Positions 1-6,353 of a stretch of 35,980 bases of DNA are shown here, one piece after another. The first letter of the stretch is position 1. Each line of letters opens with the position of its first letter. Source of the DNA: Treponema sp. (lineage in GTDB: Bacteria > Spirochaetota > Spirochaetia > Treponematales > Breznakiellaceae); the NCBI GenBank assembly GCA_031288005.1, contig JAITSE010000070.1:1-35980 (forward strand), given 5' to 3'. The translations under genes and the position numbers were made by a program. The notes beneath the pieces are model-generated. The model did no database searches. It was not told where the DNA came from and saw nothing but the letters and a program-made list of their open reading frames with translations.

Positions 1-2987
1 GTGTTGAGGTAGACGGGCGCGCCGCCGCCGTTAACGGGCGGGGATAAAACCTTGGAAGCCTTCACGCTGCCGCCCGTAATCGTGATTGTACCGCCGTTTG
101 TCCCGCCTATGCCGTTCCCCCCTGTGGCCGTAATCGTGCCGCCTGTGATCGTGATTGTCCCGCCGTTTGTCGTTCCGCCTATGCCTGCGCCGCGCCCTGT
201 GGCCGTAATCGTGCCGCCCGTGATTGTGATTGTCCCGCCATTGCCGCTCTCCCAGCCCAGGCCGGCCCCATTGCCATTGCCATTGCCATTGCTGGCCTTA
301 ACCGTGCCGCCTGAGATTTCTATTTTGCCGCCCGCGCCGCCGAGGGACGCTCCGATGCCTGTACGTCCGCTGGCGATTACGGTTCCCCCGGTGATGTAGA
401 CTTCGCCGCCCCAGCCGCCAAGGCCGTCGCCGATGCCCGCGCTGTCGTTGCCGCTCGTGGCCGTAACCCTGCCGCCCGAGATGGTAACTTTGCCGCCTGA
501 ACCTCGATCATGGGAGGCTGTGTCCGTTGTACCGGAGCCGCCAATGCCGGCCCCATTGTGAGTGCCCACAGCCTTAATCGTGCCGCCCTTTATGTTGATT
601 TCACCGCCGTTGCCGTAGTAGCCGGCGTCGTTCACCATACCGCCTATGCCTGTGCCGCCGTTGCCGGCGCCTTGCGCCTCAAGCGCGCCTTCCTCCGAGC
701 CGTCCCCTGCCGCGCTCGTGATAGTCAGGACAGAGCCGTTAGGGGCTCTAATACCGGCGAATCTTCCCCAATTTGATGTCTTGACCACCTTGAGGAAGTT
801 ATTACCCGCAAGCTTGAGCGTTACATTCGCATTGTATACGTCGAGAGGAGCGGCGCCGTCCAGTTGTATATCCGCGTTCTCAAGCGTAATAGTTGCCGTT
901 GCGCCCCCTGCCGCAACAATGCGCCGCGTTGTGGTTTTGTTCGTTACGGTGACCTCGGCGCCGTTCTTAATCGTGTAGACATTGTTCGCGTAGGTCCAGT
1001 CTTCGCCGGCTGCGTCTTCCGGTGTGGCGGCCAGGTCTATGAAGGCGCCTCGAATCCACTTGGCGTATACGGTTATGTCCTCTGTTACCAGCGTTTCCAC
1101 GGCAAACGGCTCGCCGCCGTCCGCTTCCGTATACCATCCGCCGAAGGTATAGCGTTTACCCCTTTCCGGCGCCCCGGGCAGTTCGCCCAAAGCCGTGTTC
1201 TGTCTTATACGGACGCTCCGCGTTTCCGGGCTTCCTCCGGCCGCGTCAAAAGTTACCGTGTAACGGATGGGTCCCCACTTGGCGTATAAGGTGATATTCG
1301 CCATTACCTTCGTGTCCCCGGTAAACAGGTCCCCGCCGCCGTCCGGTTCCGTATACCAGCCTTCGAAGGCATAGTTTTCTCTGGCGGGGGAGGGCGCACT
1401 GCCTCTCACCGCCTCGCCGGGCGATATATCCAGGGTCCGCGTTTGGGAGCCGCCGATGGTTCCTTCGGCCGCGTTAAAAGTTACTTTGCATACCCACTTA
1501 GCGAACAGGTCTATTTGGCTGTTTACCGGGTCGTTTGCGGTAAACCGGGTTCCCCAGCCGTTCCGCTCCGTGTACCAGCCGCCCAAGCTAAAGCCCTCCC
1601 TGGAAACATTCTCAGGCAGCGGGTATATAAGCCCGCCGGGCGCCACATCCAGGGTCTGAGTTTCGGAGCCGTCATCGAAGGTTCCAAGGGCCGCGTTAAA
1701 GCTTACCCGGAATACCCACTTGGCGTACACGGTGATATCCGCCGTTACCGGCGTGTCCTGGGTAAACGCCGCTTCTTTGCCGTCCTGCTCATAATACCAG
1801 CCGGCGAAGACGGCGCCGCTCTTGGCCGGCAGAGGCAGTTCGCCCGCCGCCGCGCCTTCTTCAACAATCCGGGTCTGCGTTTCCGGGCTGCCGCCGGCCG
1901 CGTCAAAGCTTACCGTGCGGGCAATTACCCACTTGGCGTACACGGTGATATTCTCTGTTACCTTCGTTTCCTGGGTGAACCGCTCCCCGGCGCCTTCTTT
2001 CTCCGTCCACCAGCCGAGAAACTTATGTCCGCTCTTTACAGGCTCCGGAGGCATATCCGCCGCGCCCAGGGCCGCGCCTTCCTCAACTGTCCTGAACTGC
2101 TCAGGAGGCTCCCCGCCGTCCGCGTTGAATGTTGCCGTCTTCCCCCAATCCCAGGAAACCCACTTGGCGTATACCGTTATATCCTTTGTTACCTTCGTTT
2201 CCTGAGTAAACCGCTTCCCGGCGCCTTCTTTCTCCGTCCACCAGCCGCCGAAGCTGTAGCCTCCCCGCGCGGGGCCGGACGGCATGGACTCCGCGCCCAG
2301 AGTCCCTCCGTCTTCAATCTCCCGGGTCTGAACGCCCGGCTCTCCTCCGTCCGTGTCAAAGCTTACCGTATAGAGGGGGATCCACTTGGCATACACGGTT
2401 ATATTTTTGCTTACCGGCGTTTCTTGAGTAAATTGATTCCCGCCGCCTCTCCTCGACGTCCACCAGCCGAGGAACTTATATCCCTTCCTTGCCGGGTCTC
2501 CGGGCATGGACTCAGGGCCCAGCGCCTCGCCTTTATTAACCGTCCGCGTCCGCTTTGCCGGCTCCCCGCCGTCCGCGTCAAAAGTTACCGTAAATCCCGA
2601 ATCCTTAGAAATCCACTTGGCGTACACGGTTATATTCCCGTTTACAGGCGTATCCTGGGCAAACCGCTCTTCGCCGTCTTCTTTCTCCGTCCACCAGCCG
2701 CCGAAGCTGTAACCGTCTTTCTCTGGCTCCGGGGGCATATCCTCCGCGCCCAGGGCCGCGCCTTCCTCAACTGTCCGGGTCTGCGTCAGCGTTTCGGAGT
2801 CTTTGGAAGTTCCCCCGTCCACGTCAAAGGTAACCGTATACTGCGGGGTCTGTTCCACGCCGCCGGCGGATGGATTTTTGCAGCCCGCCAGGGCCAGGCA
2901 CAGCAAAGCCGCGCCCAGCATAAGCCCGCCCTGGAGCATAGGGTTCCGGCGCTCATGAAACCGCCTTAACAACATTTCGCTTTTCAT
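1..2987 (-). CDS. InlB-repeat surface lipoprotein, partial (C-terminus beyond left edge)
   Basis: The frame stays open from the ATG at 2987 to the window edge (about 995 codons, no stop seen). A GGAGGG Shine-Dalgarno lies just upstream. The N-terminus is basic, then hydrophobic, and ends in a lipobox LAGC with Cys36, so export and lipidation are expected. Residues of about 45-645 hold eight repeats of about 72-77 residues, each ending in a variant of ITVYAKW; the DNA for these endings lies near 2612, 2382, 2160, 1930, 1715, 1494, 1276 and 1060. This is the InlB B-repeat (Flg_new/Listeria-Bacteroides) family, usually found in cell-surface proteins. After the last repeat the chain changes to a motif WTYANNVYTI and then to many short Gly/Thr/Ile units such as GGTITITGG, which look like a right-handed beta-helix. 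Binding target is unknown; adhesion or glycan binding is an inference from the family. It is transcribed away from the rest of the window. Confidence 0.85.
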   Translation of the reverse strand, partial: MKSEMLLRRFHERRNPMLQGGLMLGAALLCLALAGCKNPSAGGVEQTPQYTVTFDVDGGTSKDSETLTQTRTVEEGAALGAEDMPPEPEKDGYSFGGWWTEKEDGEERFAQDTPVNGNITVYAKWISKDSGFTVTFDADGGEPAKRTRTVNKGEALGPESMPGDPARKGYKFLGWWTSRRGGGNQFTQETPVSKNITVYAKWIPLYTVSFDTDGGEPGVQTREIEDGGTLGAESMPSGPARGGYSFGGWWTEKEGAGKRFTQETKVTKDITVYAKWVSWDWGKTATFNADGGEPPEQFRTVEEGAALGAADMPPEPVKSGHKFLGWWTEKEGAGERFTQETKVTENITVYAKWVIARTVSFDAAGGSPETQTRIVEEGAAAGELPLPAKSGAVFAGWYYEQDGKEAAFTQDTPVTADITVYAKWVFRVSFNAALGTFDDGSETQTLDVAPGGLIYPLPENVSREGFSLGGWYTERNGWGTRFTANDPVNSQIDLFAKWVCKVTFNAAEGTIGGSQTRTLDISPGEAVRGSAPSPARENYAFEGWYTEPDGGGDLFTGDTKVMANITLYAKWGPIRYTVTFDAAGGSPETRSVRIRQNTALGELPGAPERGKRYTFGGWYTEADGGEPFAVETLVTEDITVYAKWIRGAFIDLAATPEDAAGEDWTYANNVYTIKNGAEVTVTNKTTTRRIVAAGGATATITLENADIQLDGAAPLDVYNANVTLKLAGNNFLKVVKTSNWGRFAGIRAPNGSVLTITSAAGDGSEEGALEAQGAGNGGTGIGGMVNDAGYYGNGGEINIKGGTIKAVGTHNGAGIGGSGTTDTASHDRGSGGKVTISGGRVTATSGNDSAGIGDGLGGWGGEVYITGGTVIASGRTGIGASLGGAGGKIEISGGTVKASNGNGNGNGAGLGWESGNGGTITITGGTITATGRGAGIGGTTNGGTITITGGTITATGGNGIGGTNGGTITITGGSVKASKVLSPPVNGGGAPVYLN

Positions 2988-3019
2988 ATCATCCCTCCTA
3001 TACGGACGCAGAAATCCGT

Positions 3020-3076
3020 GCAAGCGGCGGAGCCGCTTGCTTAGGAGTTTTTTCCGCCTTTGGCGGAAAAAACTCC
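3020..3076 (-). repeat. Composite two-hairpin element, copy A
   Basis: Read on the minus strand, a perfect hairpin comes first (3076-3044: arm GGAGTTTTTTCCGCC, three-base loop, full complement), then TAA, then a second perfect hairpin (3040-3020: GCAAGCGGC, loop TCC, GCCGCTTGC). The bases just outside read GCGG before GGAG. The same plan recurs at 3134, 5577 and 35522, with a related form at 4123. It lies 33-89 bases upstream of the lipoprotein start codon and would probably be in its leader or promoter region. Confidence 0.8.
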
Positions 3077-3133
3077 CCGCAACCCGCAGGGTTCCACTAA
3101 TTCCCCGCACTCCAGCCCGAAAAACTAGCGCTT

Positions 3134-3236
3134 GGAGTTTTGCGGAATTAGAAAAATCCACACCTTCATAATCGCCCGCAAAACTCCTAAGCAAACCGGC
3201 TCCGCCGGTTTGCACGACTCCGCCGGTTTGCACGAC
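3134..3236 (+). repeat. Composite two-hairpin element, copy B, with an 18-bp tandem duplication
   Basis: Arms GGAGTTTTGCGG (3134-3145) and CCGCAAAACTCC (3176-3187) enclose a 30-base interior. After TAA follows a hairpin GCAAACCGGC, loop TCC, GCCGGTTTGC (3191-3213). The 18 bases at 3201-3218, which include the loop and right arm, are repeated exactly at 3219-3236. Copies A and B lie head to head, 57 bases apart, in opposite orientation. Confidence 0.8.
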
Positions 3237-3537
3237 TCCCACTTAAACCTAAGCGGCTCTCACTCGAGTGGGAGAGGCTCCCACTTAAACCTGAGCGGCT
3301 CCCACTTGAGATTGCTAAAGCAATCTCTTAGTGAGAGGGACTCCCACTTAAACCTAAGCGGCTCTCACTCGAGTGGGAGAGACTCTCACTTAAACCTGAG
3401 CGGCTCCCACTCGAGTGGGAGAGACTCTCACTTAAACCTGAGCGGCTCTCACTCGAGTGGGAGAGACTCTCACTTAAACCTGAGCGGCTCTCACTCGAGT
3501 GGGAGGGACTCCCACTTAAACCTAAGCGGCTCTGAGA
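3236..3537. repeat. 42-bp tandem palindromic array, seven units
   Basis: The marker ACTTAAACCT begins at 3241, 3283, 3346, 3388, 3430, 3472 and 3514, so the period is exactly 42 bp except one 63-bp interval. Most units carry the palindrome CACTCGAGTG and a second hairpin of the type GTGGGAG-GGA-CTCCCAC. The odd interval contains a different hairpin, GAGATTGC-TAAA-GCAATCTC (3308-3327), followed by TTAG. Because 42 is a multiple of three, both strands stay open as low-complexity reading frames (14-residue Ser/Leu/Gly repeats), but neither has a credible start or a recognisable domain. I treat it as non-coding. Confidence 0.85.
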
Positions 3538-3573
3538 CCCGTGGGGGCGCGGGGGGACGAACAGCGGTCGCAC

Positions 3574-3600
3574 GGGTGGGGTGGCGGGGTTTTAAGGGGG
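3574..3600 (+). other. G-quadruplex-capable sequence
   Basis: Four G-runs (3, 4, 4 and 5 G) are separated by loops of 1, 4 and 6 bases, which fits the usual G3+N1-7 rule. It is the only such run noticed in the window, and it lies in non-coding DNA just after the 42-bp array. Any role is unknown. Confidence 0.5.
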
Positions 3601-3904
3601 TACAGAATGTAAAAACAGTGGGTAAATTTCGGGCGGGGTGTTCGGACACCGGGCGGACCGGGGGGTTGGGGGGCACACCCACTAACACCTACGCGGATCT
3701 GCGACCGGTGAGCCCGCGGTACTACGAACGGCGGTCACACGGGTCTCTTGCCTGTGATATAAGGTGTAACATAAGGAAAAAAGAGAGGTAAAATTGCGGA
3801 CGGTGATGACGGAAGGTCAGATATAACCTGAGATGGCAGATCTATCATTGCCGGGACAGCAAACCATTGATTCATACCGCATCACCCCACATAGTTAAAA
3901 AATA

Positions 3905-4029
3905 GACTTGTTTGATAAATCAGCTATCGTCGAACTATCGGAAACAAGTTTCCGCCGGAAACTTGTTTCCGCAGTTCATAGAACCGCGATTCGCCAAATT
4001 CCGCTTAAAAATGACGTGTTGAACAAGTC
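3905..4029. mobile_element. Possible MITE or insertion-sequence remnant
   Basis: GACTTGTT (3905-3912) and its inverted copy AACAAGTC (4022-4029) bound a 125-bp AT-richer segment with no gene, centred near a strong internal hairpin (3939-3971). Ends of this kind occur in some IS-derived miniature elements. The inverted match is short, and no clear target-site duplication was found, so this is tentative. Confidence 0.25.
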
Positions 4030-4122
4030 CAATAACTATCCAGGGCATAATATAGCTGCTATGTAAAGAATTGTCAATCATTTTTTTCCAGACAGCTTTG
4101 TTTTATGGGCCGCAAAATAAGA

Positions 4123-4267
4123 GCGGGGAGTTTTTGCACTGTTTGTGACTCGGAAACTTAGGAAACGCGGAAACATCGGAAACTCCGTTTCCGCGTTTCC
4201 GATGTTTCCGCGTTTCCGCGTGAACCTCCTGGGCGGCATGGAACCTTAGGTTCCCAAAACTCCCCGC
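4123..4267. repeat. Nested inverted repeat related to the composite element (copy E)
   Basis: The outer arms are GCGGGGAGTTTT (4123-4134) and AAAACTCCCCGC (4256-4267), the same arm family as copies A and C. Nested inside is a perfect 23-bp inverted repeat (4161-4183 with 4195-4217) made of repeated GGAAAC words and an 11-base loop. Also inside are mini-hairpins GGAAAC-TCC-GTTTCC (4178-4192) and GGAACC-TTA-GGTTCC (4240-4254). This looks like one palindrome inserted into another. It lies upstream of the metallophosphoesterase promoter. Confidence 0.75.
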
Positions 4268-4325
4268 CCTTCTCTACGGGGCTTTTCCCACGGGTTTTTC
4301 CCAAGGCGGAGGCAATGGGCCGTCT

Positions 4326-4354
4326 TTTTTCCTTGCGTCCTTTTCCATTATAAT
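4326..4354 (+). promoter_or_regulatory. Candidate sigma-70 promoter for the metallophosphoesterase gene
   Basis: A perfect -10 box TATAAT lies at 4349-4354. The -35 region 16-18 bases upstream is only a T-rich tract (TTTTCC at best). Transcription would start near 4361, giving a leader of about 40 bases to the TTG at 4401. A small CCCC-TGAC-GGGG hairpin sits in that leader. Confidence 0.45.
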
Positions 4355-4400
4355 AAAAGGGTATGATAAATTTATTTCCCCCTGACGGGGCGGCGTTGTC

Positions 4401-5471
4401 TTGACGGCTTCCCCCTCTTTTTTTTCCGATATGCTCGATTCCAGCTTCAATCCGCAGACCTCTCTGGACCTGGCGTCCTGCGGTAAAGTGCTGGTGATAA
4501 GCGATCTTCACATGGGCGGCGGCTGGGGGGACGACCTGGAATACAACGGCGGGCTTCTTTCCGCGCTGCTGGAACACCGCTATCTGGCCGGGGGCTGGCA
4601 CCTCATATTAAACGGCGACATCGAGGAGGTCCAGAAATATTCCCTTGAGAGCATCCGCTTCCGCTGGCAGAACCTCTACAGGATTTTCGATCTCTTTGCC
4701 GCCGGGAACAGGCTTCACAAGGTCCTTGGAAACCATGACGAGACCCTGGCCTTTGAAAAGGACTATCCCTATCCTCTGTATAACGCGATCCGCGTTGAAA
4801 CCGCTTTTATCCCAATGTATATCTATCACGGACACCAGGCTTCCAGGATATATACGAAGTTTAACCGCCTGCTCGCGCTGAGCGCCAGGTATTTTTTGAA
4901 GCCCTTCGGCATTCATAATATTTCTTCGTCCCGCAACCCATACCGCCGTTTTTATGTGGAAAAGCAGGCTTACGCCTTTTCCCTGCGGAACAACTGCATC
5001 TCCATAATCGGGCATACCCACAGGCCCCTGTTTGAATCCCTGGGCCGTTTTGACTACATCAAATTTGAGATTGAGCGGCTCTGCCGGGATTACCCTGACG
5101 CTCAGGCTGAGGATCAGAAGCGCATCCGCGATGAGGTGCGCGCTCTGAGGGCTGACCTGGGGAAGCTGAAACGCTCCGAGCGCCGCGATGTGCTCCGCCA
5201 GAGCCTTTACGGGGATGAGATTCCTGTGCCATGCCTCTTTAATTCAGGCTGCGCCATAGGCAAGATGGGGCTTTACGCCCTGGAAGTGGACGCGGAAACC
5301 ATTTCTCTGGTCTACTGGTTTACCGAAGGGGCGGCGCGGAAATTCATAAACCGGGGCTGGTATCCTATAGAAGAGCTGCCTGGAACCAGGCACCGCCGGG
5401 TGGTATTGAACCGCGACCGCCTGGACTACATACAGGCCCGCATAAAACTGCTGGGTGAAGCGTCTGACTGA
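4401..5471 (+). CDS. Calcineurin-like metallophosphoesterase
   Basis: The 356-aa product has all the metal-binding blocks of the calcineurin-like phosphoesterase fold in order: DLH (Asp35, His37), GD (Asp73), GNHDE (Asn111, His112), HGH (His143, His145) and GHTH (His205, His207). No signal peptide is seen, so it is probably cytosolic. The family includes LpxH-type lipid pyrophosphatases and phosphodiesterases, but nothing visible fixes the substrate. The start is uncertain: TTG at 4401 gives the longest frame, while ATG at 4431 (residue 11) would still precede the first motif, and neither has a strong Shine-Dalgarno. The gene stands alone upstream of the flagellar operon. A small CTGACT/AGTCAG dyad overlaps its stop codon. 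Confidence 0.85.
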   Translation: MTASPSFFSDMLDSSFNPQTSLDLASCGKVLVISDLHMGGGWGDDLEYNGGLLSALLEHRYLAGGWHLILNGDIEEVQKYSLESIRFRWQNLYRIFDLFAAGNRLHKVLGNHDETLAFEKDYPYPLYNAIRVETAFIPMYIYHGHQASRIYTKFNRLLALSARYFLKPFGIHNISSSRNPYRRFYVEKQAYAFSLRNNCISIIGHTHRPLFESLGRFDYIKFEIERLCRDYPDAQAEDQKRIRDEVRALRADLGKLKRSERRDVLRQSLYGDEIPVPCLFNSGCAIGKMGLYALEVDAETISLVYWFTEGAARKFINRGWYPIEELPGTRHRRVVLNRDRLDYIQARIKLLGEASD

Positions 5472-5492
5472 AGTCAGGCTTTAGTCCGAGTC

Positions 5493-5522
5493 TTGTGAAT
5501 ATGCCGGTATTTAGGGTATATT
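5493..5522 (+). promoter_or_regulatory. Candidate promoter for the flbB-led flagellar operon
   Basis: TTGTGA (5493-5498) and TATATT (5517-5522) are separated by 18 bases and match the sigma-70 boxes at 4/6 and 5/6. The site overlaps an imperfect inverted repeat (5506-5534, GGTATTTAGGG with CCCTAATACC) that could instead terminate the upstream gene. If used, the leader to flbB would be about 150 bases and would contain composite element C. Confidence 0.35.
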
Positions 5523-5576
5523 TGCCCTAATACCAGTCCGGGGAAAAAGTCCTGGGAACCAGCCCTGGGAAAAAGT

Positions 5577-5660
5577 GCGGGGAGTTTTGCGGAATTTAGA
5601 AAAGTCTTTTATATCCATAAAAGCCCGCAAAACTCCTTAGCGACCCGCTTTAGCGGGTCG
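5577..5660 (+). repeat. Composite two-hairpin element, copy C, in the flbB leader
   Basis: GCGG precedes arms GGAGTTTTGCGG (5581-5592) and CCGCAAAACTCC (5625-5636). After TTAG comes a perfect hairpin CGACCCGC, loop TTTA, GCGGGTCG (5641-5660). The second hairpin ends about 10 bases before the AAGGAG ribosome-binding site of flbB, so it could affect transcription or ribosome access. The sequence before it (CCTGGGAA near 5560-5570) resembles that before copy D. Confidence 0.8.
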
Positions 5661-5680
5661 CAGGGTTGCAAGGAGCTGTC

Positions 5681-6313
5681 GTGGCGTCATTAGGAAAAGC
5701 CGCTGTCATTGGCAAAGTTATAATCCTCCTCATCCTCATTTTTGCGATGGCCGCGGGTGGAATACTCTGGTTCGATTACCTTAACATCATTGACGCGAAG
5801 ACCGCCCTCTCGCCGCTCTACCGTTTAATAGGCCGCGAAGGGCGCTCCCAGTCTCAAGTTCCCGCCGGGGAATCCCTGTCTCTGGATGCGGAGCGCCTCG
5901 CCGTCAGGCTTGAAGCTATGGAACTCAGGGCCATGGAAATGGAGAAACAGGAAGATGAGATACGCATTCGCCGGGCGGAGCTTGAGCAAATGGCCCAGGA
6001 AGTAGAAGAACGTCAAAAAGCGCAGGACGAAAGAGAGAATTCCTTTAATACAATGGTCGAACAAGCCGAAATAAAAGAGAAGAACATCGAACAGTACGCC
6101 CGTTATTTGAACGGTATGCCGCCGCAGAACGCGGTTGACATTATTGCCGCTATGGATGATCAGGCCGCTATTGATGTTTTAAGGATGACCGAGAATATAG
6201 CTCAGAAGGAAGGGACCAATTCTATTGTGTCCTACTGGCTGTCTCTCCTGCCCCCAGAGCGGGCCGCGGAGCTGCAGCGGAAGATGGCCTCAAGGCCGCC
6301 AAGCCTGAACTAG
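5681..6313 (+). CDS. flbB: Flagellar collar-base protein FlbB (MgtE_N/MotE-like)
   Basis: The 210-aa product has one N-terminal membrane segment (about residues 10-33), a long charged coiled coil (about 65-130, rich in Glu/Arg/Gln) and a C-terminal MgtE_N-like helical domain (about 135-205, including MPPQNAVDIIAAMDDQ and LPPERAAEL). This is the layout of spirochaete FlbB, which in Borrelia burgdorferi forms the base of the periplasmic motor collar; it also resembles MotE. I chose GTG at 5681 because AAGGAG lies five bases upstream; a TTG at 5666 in the same frame would put that ribosome site inside the gene. It is the first gene of the co-oriented run, directly before fliK as in other spirochaetes. 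Confidence 0.85.
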   Translation: MASLGKAAVIGKVIILLILIFAMAAGGILWFDYLNIIDAKTALSPLYRLIGREGRSQSQVPAGESLSLDAERLAVRLEAMELRAMEMEKQEDEIRIRRAELEQMAQEVEERQKAQDERENSFNTMVEQAEIKEKNIEQYARYLNGMPPQNAVDIIAAMDDQAAIDVLRMTENIAQKEGTNSIVSYWLSLLPPERAAELQRKMASRPPSLN

Positions 6314-6353
6314 CGTCCCCCGGTCTTCCCAAAGAAAACAAGGAGGCCGGGTA

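Larger units (their letters stand above)
3538..4122. other. Non-coding stretch with G-rich and AT-rich parts
   Basis: No convincing gene is seen in these 585 bases. The left part (3540-3690) is strikingly G-rich on the plus strand and includes a small hairpin GGTGT-TCGG-ACACC and a run with G-quadruplex potential at 3574-3600. The right part (3890-4100) is AT-rich and includes a hairpin at 3939-3971 with 15-bp perfect arms and loop GCC. A reading frame continues from the 42-bp array to 3791, but its composition does not look like a protein. Confidence 0.6.

Noticed and set aside
1443..2969. Long open frame on the plus strand opposite the lipoprotein gene
   Set aside because: It is codon-aligned antisense to a repeat-rich GC-rich gene; it has no ribosome site or domain and copies the repeat period of the minus-strand protein.
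3132..3791. 219-aa plus-strand frame across the 42-bp array
   Set aside because: The 42-bp period keeps all frames open; the product is a Ser/His/Leu repeat followed by G-rich-encoded residues, without a ribosome site or domain.
3900..4100. Intact insertion sequence
   Set aside because: There is no transposase reading frame and only eight-base inverted ends, so at most a miniature remnant.
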